Position numbers and translations under genes: made by a program. Shown piece by piece: positions 1 to 7,836 of a stretch of DNA of 21,312 bases; the first letter of the stretch is position 1, and every line of letters starts with the position of its first letter. The DNA comes from Alangreenwoodia sp964438605 (GTDB lineage: Bacteria > Bacillota > Clostridia > Peptostreptococcales > Anaerovoracaceae). The notes beneath the pieces are model-generated. The model made no database searches and had not been told where the DNA came from. It was given only the letters and a program-made list of their open reading frames with translations. The stretch is from contig CAYTKT010000039.1 of assembly GCA_964438605.1 (NCBI GenBank), positions 1-21,312 on the forward strand, read 5' to 3'.

Positions 1-563
1 GCGGTTCCCGCCGTGCAAACTTCTGCATTGGGGAGATCCGTTTCCATCGTTTCCGGTTCCAATGCGGTCCTATCCGGTTCCCTGCCGGACGCTGCTGCGA
101 TTTTTGGTTCTGGCTTTCCCATTTGCTTCGTTTGGGTCCCATCCATTCCGCTTTGCCAATTGCCTTCTTTCTTCCCTTCTGCTTCGGCGTCCTTCGCATT
201 GCGGCTCGGTTCAGCACCTTCTTCGCCCACACAGGCGTGGCTCGATTCTTCCTCTGCTGCTTCTTTGGTGACGAGGGGCGTTTCCTCCTCTTTTTCCTGC
301 CCGGCATCTGTGTCGCCCGCACAGGCGTGGCTCGGTTCCCCCGCCGCTTCTTTTGCGACAGCAGGAGCGCCAGTCTTTTCTTCCCCGGCCTTTTCCTCCG
401 CCGCTTCTGCTTCCTTTTCCTTCAGCCATCCGGCAAAGCGGTGCACATCCCGCAGATATTTTTCAATCGTCCCGGCGCTGTGTTCGCTGTGAAGCAGCCA
501 GGTCGCAAATTCCTTGATTTTTTCTTCCGTGATTTGGCGTGTCGTCGTTTTAGATTCCATCAT
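1..563 (-). CDS. Tyrosine recombinase/integrase, N-terminal part, runs off the window
   Basis: The frame reads leftward from an ATG at 563 (a second ATG is at 560) and stays open to base 1, so the gene is partial. An AGGAGG site lies at 573-578, 9 bases upstream. Residues ~10-47 resemble the SAM-like core-binding domain of XerC/XerD-type recombinases, with the fragments EEKIKEFATWLL and GTIEKYLRDVHRFAGWL. In the family this helix bundle normally continues directly into further helices. Here at least 140 residues of Glu/Ala/Lys/Gly-rich low-complexity sequence follow, containing a duplicated SHACxG block. The catalytic domain (R-H-R-Y) would lie outside the window, so activity cannot be judged. 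A tRNA-Glu gene sits about 370 bases upstream, which could be an attachment-site relationship, but that is inference. The alternative is a standalone resident recombinase. The N-terminal domain call is fairly sure; the overall function is less so. Confidence 0.72.
   Translation of the reverse strand, partial: MMESKTTTRQITEEKIKEFATWLLHSEHSAGTIEKYLRDVHRFAGWLKEKEAEAAEEKAGEEKTGAPAVAKEAAGEPSHACAGDTDAGQEKEEETPLVTKEAAEEESSHACVGEEGAEPSRNAKDAEAEGKKEGNWQSGMDGTQTKQMGKPEPKIAAASGREPDRTALEPETMETDLPNAEVCTAGT
210..350 (-). repeat. Two ~90-bp-spaced repeats inside the recombinase gene
   Basis: The plus-strand string ACAGGCGTGGCTCG occurs at 231-244 and again at 321-334, with similar flanks. On the coding strand this gives two related blocks, KEAAGEPSHACAG and KEAAEEESSHACVG. 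The 90-bp spacing equals 30 codons, so the duplication keeps the reading frame. It lies in the low-complexity part of the recombinase. Confidence 0.7.
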
Positions 564-928
564 GTTCTTGTTCCTCCTGAAATAAAATTACAAATCGTTT
601 CCATTATTTTACCTCAAAAGGGACAGGATATTCTGTTTTCCGACCAAAATTCTTCTTTAAAAAATTCCCGCCAGTTCATTCCCTTGACCATTTCTATCGC
701 TGTGAAGTACGCGTTTTTTACTTGCCACGACTGTCCTTTACCGCTTATCATACAGTCTTCATATATTTTAATATTTTTAAATCTTTGAAATTATCTTCAA
801 ACACAATACACCTTCCCAAAAAACTACTTTGAGCTTCGAGATGGTGTGCTGCTGCGTGATATTGACGCAGAGCGGCCTCTGCCGAAAAAACATTCTGACT
901 GTATCCTTTTCTGGATTGCAGTCTATTG
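564..928. other. Gene-poor spacer between recombinase and tRNA-Glu
   Basis: No convincing gene is seen here. The left part carries the recombinase ribosome binding site. An inverted repeat TTTGAA-N6-TTCAAA lies at 784-801 in an AT-rich stretch and could be an operator or promoter element for leftward transcription. A GC-rich hairpin GCAGAG-CGGC-CTCTGC lies near 870-885. A 45-codon minus-strand reading frame (751 to 614) has no ribosome binding site and is not called as a gene. Confidence 0.4.
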
Positions 929-1000
929 GGTTCTATAGTCAGGCGGTTAAGACATCACTCTTTCACAGCGGCAGTTTGGGTTCGATTCCCGATGGGATCA
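929..1000 (+). tRNA. tRNA-Glu, anticodon TTC
   Basis: The 72 bases fold as a cloverleaf. The acceptor arms 929-935 and 993-999 pair over 7 positions, three of them G-U. The D stem is GTC/GAC with loop AGGCGGTTAA, typical of bacterial tRNA-Glu. The anticodon stem 955-959/967-971 has one A-C mismatch, and its loop CTTTCAC places TTC at 962-964. The T stem TTGGG/CCCGA encloses TTCGATT. The discriminator is A1000, and CCA is not encoded, so the CCA-adding enzyme in this window would be needed. A terminator follows. The wobble pairs and the mismatch make it weaker than a usual tRNA-Glu: it may be a secondary copy or a decaying one. Identity as a Glu-type tRNA is clear; function is less certain. 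Confidence 0.75.
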
Positions 1001-1031
1001 CTCATCTTAAAGGCTTAGGAACACAAGCAGG

Positions 1032-1076
1032 GACTGTTGGCGATGAAAAACCGACAGTCTTTGCTATATTTTTTGA
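1032..1076 (+). terminator. Rho-independent terminator after tRNA-Glu
   Basis: GACTGTTGG (1032-1040) pairs with CCGACAGTC (1051-1059) over 9 bases with one G-U, around a 10-base loop. A T-rich tail ending in a run of T follows to about 1076. Its place just after the tRNA suggests it ends that transcript. Confidence 0.7.
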
Positions 1077-1231
1077 TATGATCTCACAGATTGAGCATCA
1101 TGACCAAGTGTACATGATTTGAGGCTATGGATTCTAACTTCGGCGGCAGGAATTTCCTGCTTCATTGTAAGATAATAGATTGCTGCGGATGGTACGGCGG
1201 ACATATCAGAAATTATAAAAATTTTTCTTCT

Positions 1232-1259
1232 TTGATTGACACGACTGGAAGGATATAAT
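1232..1259 (+). promoter_or_regulatory. Sigma-A type promoter for the carbon-nitrogen hydrolase
   Basis: A -35-like TTGATT (1232-1237) and a perfect -10 TATAAT (1254-1259) are separated by 16 bases. The start codon lies 40 bases downstream. Confidence 0.65.
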
Positions 1260-1298
1260 GTAATAAGTGTAGACAAAAACAGGAGAGGAGGCTCGCCG

Positions 1299-2168
1299 AT
1301 GTCAAAATTCACAATCGGGCTATGCCAGCGGAATATCAGAGAGAGTGCGGCGGAAAACCTGGACGCAGCGGCGGAAGCTGTCAGAAAAGCTGCTGAGGGC
1401 GGAGCCGACATTGTGGTTTTACCGGAAATGTTTGTCTGTCATTTTGTGCCGGAGCTGATGAAGCGTTGTGCACAGCCATTGTCCGGGGAAATCGCGGAGC
1501 GTCTTTCGCAGATGGCGGCTGAGAATGGGATATGGCTGGCAGGCGGTACGTTTCCTGAATCTGCATATAGCCTGGACGATAAAGCCGCAGCTATGGAGAA
1601 GAAGCATGATATATCTGGAAAGGAAATTATTTATAATACCTGTACCATTTTCAGTCCGGACGGGTCACTCGCCGGGATATATCGCAAGCAATACCTTTTT
1701 GATGTAGACGTGCCAGGCAAAGTGAAATCATGTGAATCCACAGTGTTTTCACCGGGAAATGAGACTGCCGTAATTGATACGGGATTTGTCAGTTTCGGTG
1801 TGGCTGTCTGTTTTGATATCAGGTTTCCGCATCTCTTTATCGATATGGCCAGGCGCGGGGCACAACTTATTGTCGTACCGGCGGCCTTTTCTGTGAAGAC
1901 GGGGAGAGATCACTGGGAACTGCTGAACAGGGCACGGGCGCTCGACGCGCAGGTTTATGTTGCGGGTACGGGTGTCGCCTTCCAAAAAGGAGCGCCGTTT
2001 GAATGTTACGGTCATTCCTGCGTTGCCGATCCGTGGGGTGTGATTTTGAACCGTGCAGGAGACGGTGAGGAAATTATTTTTGCGGAAATTGATACAGCGA
2101 GAGTGGAACGAATCCGGCGGGAAATGCCGGTGGCGGATCGCCAGCCCTATCAGCCGGAGCCGCATTAG
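1299..2168 (+). CDS. Carbon-nitrogen hydrolase, nitrilase superfamily (omega-amidase-like)
   Basis: This predicts a 289-residue cytosolic amidase. The nitrilase-superfamily triad is visible: Glu43 in LPEMF, Lys130 in YRKQYLFD, and Cys171 in VAVCFDIRFP. The segment KQYLFDVDVPGK with the following Cys motif resembles the NIT2/omega-amidase group, which hydrolyses alpha-ketoglutaramate or alpha-ketosuccinamate. The exact substrate cannot be read from sequence. The ATG at 1299 is chosen because AGGAGAGGAG (1281-1290) precedes it by 8 bases. An upstream in-frame start at 1236 would overlap the promoter. Length is close to the family norm, with a short extra loop around residues 93-108. It appears monocistronic: its own promoter precedes it and a tandem repeat array follows its stop directly. 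Confidence 0.88.
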   Translation: MSKFTIGLCQRNIRESAAENLDAAAEAVRKAAEGGADIVVLPEMFVCHFVPELMKRCAQPLSGEIAERLSQMAAENGIWLAGGTFPESAYSLDDKAAAMEKKHDISGKEIIYNTCTIFSPDGSLAGIYRKQYLFDVDVPGKVKSCESTVFSPGNETAVIDTGFVSFGVAVCFDIRFPHLFIDMARRGAQLIVVPAAFSVKTGRDHWELLNRARALDAQVYVAGTGVAFQKGAPFECYGHSCVADPWGVILNRAGDGEEIIFAEIDTARVERIRREMPVADRQPYQPEPH

Positions 2169-2175
2169 AACTCGG

Positions 2176-2650
2176 AAAGCGGAAGCGGCGTTTGCGGAAC
2201 GAACAATAAGAGACATGCCGGTTTGCAGCGCGGCAAAGTGTCGGCCTGCGGGCCGGAGGCGCGTGAAAACAGGAAAGCGAAAACGGCGCTTGCAGGATGA
2301 AAAATAAGAAATTTGCCGGTTTGCAGCACGGCAAAGTGTCGGCCTGTGAGCCGAAGGCGTGTGAAAGCAGGAAAGCGAAAACGGCGCTTGCAGGATGAAA
2401 AATAAGAAATTTACCGGTTTGCAGCACGGCGAAGTGTCGGCCTGTGAGCCGAAGGCGCGTGAAAGCAAAAAAGCAGAAGCAGCGTTCGCAGAACGAACAA
2501 CAAGAAATTACCGGTTTGCAGCGCGGCGAAGTGTCGGTCTGCGGGCCGGAGGCGTGTGAAAGCAGGAAAGCAGAAGCGGCGTTCGCAGAACGAATAACAA
2601 GAAATTACCGGTTTGCAGCGCGGCAAAGTGTCGGTCTGCGGACGCGATTA
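2176..2650. repeat. Intergenic tandem array, ~98-bp unit, nearly five copies
   Basis: Units begin at 2176, 2274, 2372, 2470 and 2567, each starting with AAAGC, with lengths 98, 98, 98 and 97 and a truncated last copy. Each contains the conserved core CCGGTTTGCAGC and an arm pair such as CGGCC-TGCG-GGCCG (2242-2255). Copies 2 and 3 are closest to each other, and copies 4 and 5 to each other, indicating stepwise duplication. The unit is not a multiple of three and the reading frames rotate between copies, so it is not coding. The array fills the whole gap between the hydrolase stop and the ygiQ ribosome binding site. Confidence 0.9.
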
Positions 2651-2675
2651 GAAATGTAATAGGAAGAGAAGACGA

Positions 2676-4892
2676 ATGGCTTTTTTACCGGTGACAAGAG
2701 AAGAAATAAACCAGTTGGGTTGGGACGCGCCGGATTTCGTACTGGTGACAGGGGATGCTTATATCGACCATCCTTCTTTCGGACATGCGATTATCAGCCG
2801 GCTGCTGGAACGCTTGGGATACCGTGTAGCGATTCTCGCACAGCCCGACTGGCGGAATACAGATGATTTTATGCGCTTCGGAAAGCCAAAGCTCGGATTT
2901 CTCGTGAATTCGGGGAATGTGGATTCCATGGTCAATCATTATTCCGTATTCCGGCACAGGCGAAAACAGGACCTCTATTCTCCGGGCGGCAAAGCGGGGT
3001 GCAGACCGGACCGAGCGGTTATCGTCTATTGCAATAAGATTCGCGAGGCTTACGGCGCGGATACGGCGGTGATTATCGGAGGCATTGAAGCCAGCCTGAG
3101 ACGGCTTGGCCATTATGATTACTGGGACGGGCGTGTGCGAAATTCTATTCTGCTGGATTCTCAGGCGGATCTGCTGATTTACGGCATGGGCGAGCATCCT
3201 GTGACGGAAATCGCCGAAGCGCTGGCTGCCGGTATCAACATCAAAGATATTACATGGGTGCGCGGAACTGTTTACAAGTCGAATGATCCAGATTTTATAG
3301 AGAACAACACATGGGATGACGGTTTGACGATTTTGCCGTCGTTTGAGGAAATTCGCAAATCGAAAGCAGCGTATGCCAAAAGTTTTCTAATCCAATACAG
3401 GAATACGGACCCCGTTTCAGCAAAGCGGCTGGCCGAAGGCTACGGGACGGAAAAGCAAACGAACGGGCATCGGAGCGGCTTTTTCGTCGTCCAGAATCCG
3501 CCGGCAAAACCGCTGACGACCATGGAACTTGATGACGTGTATGAATTGCCGTATGAACGGTCATATCATCCGTCTTACGAGGCTGCGGGCGGGGTTCCGG
3601 CGCTGCAGGAAGTCAGATTCAGTCTGACTTCGGTGCGGGGCTGTTTCGGCGGATGCAGTTTCTGCGCGCTGACGTTCCATCAGGGACGGCGAATTCAGAG
3701 CCGCAGCAAAGAGTCTTTACTGCGGGAAGCGCAGTTGTTAATACAGCATCCTGATTTTAAAGGATATATTCACGATGTGGGCGGCCCAACTGCAAATTTC
3801 AGGCATTCGGCCTGCAAAAAGCAGACGGAGCACGGTGTCTGCACTCACCGCGACTGTCTCTGGCCGGATGTCTGTCCGAATATCGAGGCAGATCATTCGG
3901 AGTATATCGGGATTTTGCGGGCGCTGCGAAATCTGCCGGGTGTAAAAAAAGTGTTTATCCGTTCCGGAATACGGTTTGATTACATGCTGGCCGACAGGAA
4001 CAGCGATTTTCTGCGGGAATTGTGTCAGTATCATGTCAGCGGGACGCTGAAGGTGGCACCGGAGCATATTTCGGATAACGTACTGAAACGGATGCACAAG
4101 CCGCAGCGTCATGTTTTCGAGCGGTTTTGCGAACTGTATGAGTTGGAAAATGCGCGGCTTGGCAAAAAGCAGTTTTTAATTCCGTATTTTATTTCGTCTC
4201 ATCCGGGAGCCACGCTTGAAGACGCCTGTGAGCTTTCCGTGTTTCTGAAAAAGAATGGATTTGTGCCAGATCAGGTGCAGGATTTTTACCCGACACCGGG
4301 GACGCTGTCCACCTGCATGTTTTATACGGGCATCGATCCGGTGGCAGCGGAGCGTGTCTATGTGCCGTCTGATCCAGAAGAAAAGCGAATGCAGCGTGCG
4401 ATGCTTCATTTTAATAAACCGGAGAATGCGGCGCTGGTGCGGAAGGCGCTGCGAAAGATCGGCAGGGAAGACTTAATCGGATATGGCCCGGAGGCGCTTG
4501 TCCGGCCAAAAGGCGGTCGAGAAGCGCATGAAAACAGTGCGGTGCGCAGGAGTCCCAGATTCCGAGGCGAAAACGAAAGAAACGAAAAAACAGAACGATT
4601 TAGAACCCGTGAAGATCACAGCAATTTTACGAAAGGCAGGAGCGCCGGATTTGACAGGGATTGCAAAAGAAACGCGGGCGTAAAAAATGGAAACGGACGG
4701 CATGAAGCTCAAAACAATGGCGGTCAGCGCGGAAACAAAAACAGCGGAACAGTCAGTCGGAAAACGAAAGACAGCCGGACTATGGATAAATCCGGAAAGA
4801 CAATGAATGATGCAACCGACAGTAAAAAAACTGACAGCAAAAAAACGAAATTTAATACGGATCGAATAGGAAAACAGAAAGGACGGCGGTGA
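2676..4892 (+). CDS. ygiQ: YgiQ family radical SAM protein with a long basic low-complexity tail
   Basis: This 738-residue protein has the YgiQ/UPF0313 layout. An N-terminal domain begins with PVTREEINQLGWDAPDFVLV, and a B12-binding-like region follows. The radical SAM cluster is Cys323-x3-Cys327-x2-Cys330 in RGCFGGCSFC, and the extra cysteines near residues 380-410 are also typical. The family binds a 4Fe-4S cluster and S-adenosylmethionine; its substrate is unknown. The conserved part ends near residue 610 (YGPEALVRPKGGR). The remaining ~125 residues are Lys/Asn/Arg/Thr-rich without recognisable fold and likely disordered. AGGAAGAG lies just before ATG 2676. The stop overlaps the next start (TGATG at 4890-4894), implying coupled translation with the methyltransferase. 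Confidence 0.92.
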   Translation: MAFLPVTREEINQLGWDAPDFVLVTGDAYIDHPSFGHAIISRLLERLGYRVAILAQPDWRNTDDFMRFGKPKLGFLVNSGNVDSMVNHYSVFRHRRKQDLYSPGGKAGCRPDRAVIVYCNKIREAYGADTAVIIGGIEASLRRLGHYDYWDGRVRNSILLDSQADLLIYGMGEHPVTEIAEALAAGINIKDITWVRGTVYKSNDPDFIENNTWDDGLTILPSFEEIRKSKAAYAKSFLIQYRNTDPVSAKRLAEGYGTEKQTNGHRSGFFVVQNPPAKPLTTMELDDVYELPYERSYHPSYEAAGGVPALQEVRFSLTSVRGCFGGCSFCALTFHQGRRIQSRSKESLLREAQLLIQHPDFKGYIHDVGGPTANFRHSACKKQTEHGVCTHRDCLWPDVCPNIEADHSEYIGILRALRNLPGVKKVFIRSGIRFDYMLADRNSDFLRELCQYHVSGTLKVAPEHISDNVLKRMHKPQRHVFERFCELYELENARLGKKQFLIPYFISSHPGATLEDACELSVFLKKNGFVPDQVQDFYPTPGTLSTCMFYTGIDPVAAERVYVPSDPEEKRMQRAMLHFNKPENAALVRKALRKIGREDLIGYGPEALVRPKGGREAHENSAVRRSPRFRGENERNEKTERFRTREDHSNFTKGRSAGFDRDCKRNAGVKNGNGRHEAQNNGGQRGNKNSGTVSRKTKDSRTMDKSGKTMNDATDSKKTDSKKTKFNTDRIGKQKGRR

Positions 4893-6250
4893 TGAGTATT
4901 CTTTATGAGCTTCCGCGCATTATGTCAGAGGCGGCTGAGGAATATAAACGCCTGCTCGATAAATATAAAGCTGAAAAAAACGTGCCGGAGTGTGAGGAAA
5001 AAGGCAGCGGATTTCGCTTGCCGGAAGAAGGCATCTCCGGAATTTTCGCGCTTTGCGATAACGCGGAATTTCTCGCACATGGAATCGCCGAAGGAATTCT
5101 GGCTCAAAAGGTCGATCTCATTTATATCGACCCGCCGTTTTTTTCGGGATTCGATAAGAATACGAGAATAGAAATTAAATCGTCAATATGCGATGCGATA
5201 GTGATTCGAAGGTTTCCAGCATATAATGACCGCTGGAAGGGCGATATGTCGGCTTATCTGCAAATGCTTGCTGTCCGCCTGATGCTGATGCGCGACACGC
5301 TTAAAGAAACGGGCAGCATTTTCGTTCACCTCGATTGGCATGCGGTTCATCCGGTGCGGTTGATTATGGACGAAATTTTCGGCGAGCGAAATTTTATCAA
5401 TGAAATCATCTGGACATATAAATCAGGCGGCGCAACGACACGCCGTTTTGCAAGAAAACACGATACGATTCTGTTCTATTCAAAATCAGAAAAGTATAAG
5501 TTCCGCCAGCAGAAGGAAAAATCATATAATCGGGGACTGCGCCCTTACCGGTTCCGCGGTGTGAAGGAATTTCAGGATGAGATAGGCTGGTATACGATGG
5601 TCAACCAGAAGGACGTCTGGCAGATCGACATGGTGGGACGCAACGCAAAGGAACGTTTGAATTACGCGACGCAAAAGCCGGAAGCGCTGATCCGCCGAAT
5701 CATCGACGCCGTGACCGACGAGGGCGATCTTGCAGCCGATTTTTTCTGCGGTGCGGGAACTCTGGCAGCCGTGGCAGCAGACAGCAGAAGGCGTTTTCTC
5801 TGTTCAGACGTCAGTGGTCTTGCGATTTCTAATGCGATGAAAAGACCGCTGCAACACGGACGGTCGTTCTTTCTTTATGGCGCGAACAGTCTGGATTCAT
5901 GCGGCGACATTTCGCTGGCGATGAGAGCAGAAAACAGGTATTTTCAAATTATATCGTATATTATCAATATACGAAAAACGATCTGTGACGAAGAAATAGC
6001 AGAGCAGGTGGAGGCACTTGTACAGCAGGACAGTCTGGTGCTTGTGGATTACTGGGGAACGGCGCTGATGGAAAGCGACGGACGTCTGTGTCCGCAGAAT
6101 GTCATTTTCAGAGAAAGAAACGGGACACTGAAAGACAGGTTGCGGCTGGCAGATGCTTTTCCGCAGCAAATCCCCTCATCAGCCCGGCCCGTAATTTTTA
6201 CGGCGGATATATTCGGAAATATCATTTTCAGGCCGGCACCGGAGTGTTAA
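4892..6250 (+). CDS. Orphan site-specific DNA adenine methyltransferase, beta-class order
   Basis: The predicted 452-residue enzyme transfers methyl groups from S-adenosylmethionine to DNA, probably N6 of adenine. The catalytic motif IV is DPPF at residues 80-83 in VDLIYIDPPFFSG. The SAM-binding motif FFCGAGT follows at 284-290, preceded by TQKPEALIRRII from 260. Motif IV before motif I is the order of type III Mod and some type II enzymes. The segment INEIIWTYKSGGATTRRFARK is also typical. Residues ~320-452 match nothing I know and may include target recognition. No restriction endonuclease gene is adjacent, so it looks like an orphan. ATG 4892 overlaps the ygiQ stop; a GTG at 4889 is also possible. 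Target sequence is unknown. Confidence 0.85.
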   Translation: MSILYELPRIMSEAAEEYKRLLDKYKAEKNVPECEEKGSGFRLPEEGISGIFALCDNAEFLAHGIAEGILAQKVDLIYIDPPFFSGFDKNTRIEIKSSICDAIVIRRFPAYNDRWKGDMSAYLQMLAVRLMLMRDTLKETGSIFVHLDWHAVHPVRLIMDEIFGERNFINEIIWTYKSGGATTRRFARKHDTILFYSKSEKYKFRQQKEKSYNRGLRPYRFRGVKEFQDEIGWYTMVNQKDVWQIDMVGRNAKERLNYATQKPEALIRRIIDAVTDEGDLAADFFCGAGTLAAVAADSRRRFLCSDVSGLAISNAMKRPLQHGRSFFLYGANSLDSCGDISLAMRAENRYFQIISYIINIRKTICDEEIAEQVEALVQQDSLVLVDYWGTALMESDGRLCPQNVIFRERNGTLKDRLRLADAFPQQIPSSARPVIFTADIFGNIIFRPAPEC

Positions 6251-6313
6251 AATAGAAACAAGATCATTTTTGATCAGAAAGTCCGGGTAATCACTGGAAT
6301 CGCTTCAATTTGA

Positions 6314-6419
6314 GGAGCAGAGAATGTCTGAAATCAGAAAAACCGCTGGAACCACTGAAATCCAAGGAGCAGAGAATGCCTGTAAAATCAGGGAAATTGC
6401 TGAAATCACCGAAATCCGG
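6314..6419. repeat. Diverged ~52-bp direct duplication upstream of cca
   Basis: GGAGCAGAGAATG occurs at 6314 and again at 6366. Similar downstream sequence follows both copies, ending in GAAATCC. It lies in the 236-base gap between the methyltransferase and cca. No terminator is evident in this gap, so read-through is possible. Confidence 0.65.
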
Positions 6420-6486
6420 AGAATCAGGAAGTTGATAGATTTCGGAAATTTTCCAAAAAGTCCGAAGGGCAGGAGGTGCTTTTATC

Positions 6487-7836
6487 ATGCAGATTGCGAT
6501 ACCTCAAAAAATAGAAAATCTTTTGGAACGGCTTGAGGCAGCCGGGTTTGAGTCGTACGCCGTGGGCGGCGCCGTCCGTGACAGTCTGGCAGGATGCACT
6601 CCATCAGACTGGGACCTCTGCACCTCAGCAAGACCGGAGCAGATTATGGCCGTATTTTCGGACCGCCATCTTGTGGACGTGGGTGCAAAGCACGGCACCG
6701 TTCAGGTCGACGGCACGGAAATCACGACATTTCGCGCCGAAAGCGGATATTCCGACAACAGGCATCCTGACAATGTGGAGTTCGTGACAGACATCCGCCT
6801 GGATTTGGCGCGCCGTGATTTTACGATCAATGCCATGGCATATTCCTCCCTACACGGACTGACCGATCCTTTTGGCGGCCGGGATGATTTAAAACATGGA
6901 ATTCTGCGATGTGTCGGCGATCCGGTCCGGCGTTTTGCGGAAGACGCCCTTCGGATTCTCAGAGCGCTGCGTTTTATGGCGACTCGTGGATTTACACCCG
7001 ATCAGGCGACGGAGGATGCACTGCGCAGCGGATTTGAGGCAATCCGGGCGGTTTCAGCGCAGCGGGTGACGGAGGAACTAAAAAAACTGCTGTGCGGCGA
7101 AAGCGCAGCCTGCGTCCTTGACGATTACCGTGAAATTTTTGCCTGCATCATTCCGGAACTTGAGGCCACATTTGATTTTGACCAGAGAAGCCCATATCAT
7201 AACAGAGATGTCTGGCACCACATTCTGGCTGCGGTAGACGATATTCCTCCCGTTTTTGAGCTGCGGATGACGATGCTGCTGCATGATATTGCAAAACCTG
7301 TTGTCTTTGTACTTGACAATAACGGCCGCGGCCGGTTTGTCGGGCATCCGCAGAAGGGCGCCGAAATGGCGGAACAGATTCTGAAACGGCTGAGACTGCC
7401 AAAGGAGACAATCCAAAGAATTACGAGGCTCGTGGCGTATCATGATTACAAAATAAAGCCTGAGCGCCCGTCTGTGCGCCGGATTCTCTCGGTATTCGGA
7501 CCGGAGGGTCTTGAGGATTTGTTGGCTGTCAGACATGCTGATGCCGCCGGAAAGTATGAAAAATATCTTGGAGAGATTGAACGGAAAAACGAGGAAATTC
7601 GCAGACTGGCTGCTGAGATTTTGCGGGACGGCGACTGTATCAGTCTGAAAACACTGGCCATCAGCGGGAAAGATCTGACGGAAGACGGCCTGCCGCCAGG
7701 ACCGGTGACAGGTGAAATTCTGAAAACGCTGCTTGACGCCGTAATAGACGGAAAGCTTGAGAACGAAAAGTCAGCGCTGCTTGACGCCGCAAGGGCAGAA
7801 GCTCAAAAGACGGCTGCGGGGGTACGTGAAAAATGA
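6487..7836 (+). CDS. cca: CCA-adding tRNA nucleotidyltransferase
   Basis: The 449-residue enzyme adds or repairs the 3' CCA of tRNAs. The class II nucleotidyltransferase head is clear: GGAVRD at 27-32, the metal-binding pair D41-W-D43, and RRDFTINAMAY from 109. A neck region with RRFAEDALRILRALRF follows. A C-terminal HD domain is present (His266-Asp267 in LLHDIAKP), as in many Firmicutes CCA enzymes. A strong AGGAGGTG at 6471-6478 precedes the ATG. The last four bases overlap the thiN start (ATGA at 7833), so the two are translationally coupled. The tRNA-Glu gene in this window lacks an encoded CCA, consistent with need for this enzyme. Poly(A) polymerase members share the fold, but the Firmicutes context favours CCA addition. 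Confidence 0.93.
   Translation: MQIAIPQKIENLLERLEAAGFESYAVGGAVRDSLAGCTPSDWDLCTSARPEQIMAVFSDRHLVDVGAKHGTVQVDGTEITTFRAESGYSDNRHPDNVEFVTDIRLDLARRDFTINAMAYSSLHGLTDPFGGRDDLKHGILRCVGDPVRRFAEDALRILRALRFMATRGFTPDQATEDALRSGFEAIRAVSAQRVTEELKKLLCGESAACVLDDYREIFACIIPELEATFDFDQRSPYHNRDVWHHILAAVDDIPPVFELRMTMLLHDIAKPVVFVLDNNGRGRFVGHPQKGAEMAEQILKRLRLPKETIQRITRLVAYHDYKIKPERPSVRRILSVFGPEGLEDLLAVRHADAAGKYEKYLGEIERKNEEIRRLAAEILRDGDCISLKTLAISGKDLTEDGLPPGPVTGEILKTLLDAVIDGKLENEKSALLDAARAEAQKTAAGVREK

Noticed and set aside
614..751. A 45-codon minus-strand small gene upstream of the recombinase
   Set aside because: No ribosome binding site and no recognisable motif.
1236..1259. TTGACA at 1236-1241 as the -35 element
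   Set aside because: It would be only 12 bases from TATAAT; TTGATT at 1232 gives 16-base spacing.
1749..2468. Minus-strand reading frames of 239, 117 and 71 residues through the 98-bp repeats
   Set aside because: They arise from the repeat composition, change frame from unit to unit, and run antisense to the carbon-nitrogen hydrolase.
2176..2650. CRISPR array
   Set aside because: Units are ~98 bp directly adjacent tandem copies with no unique spacers and no cas genes nearby.
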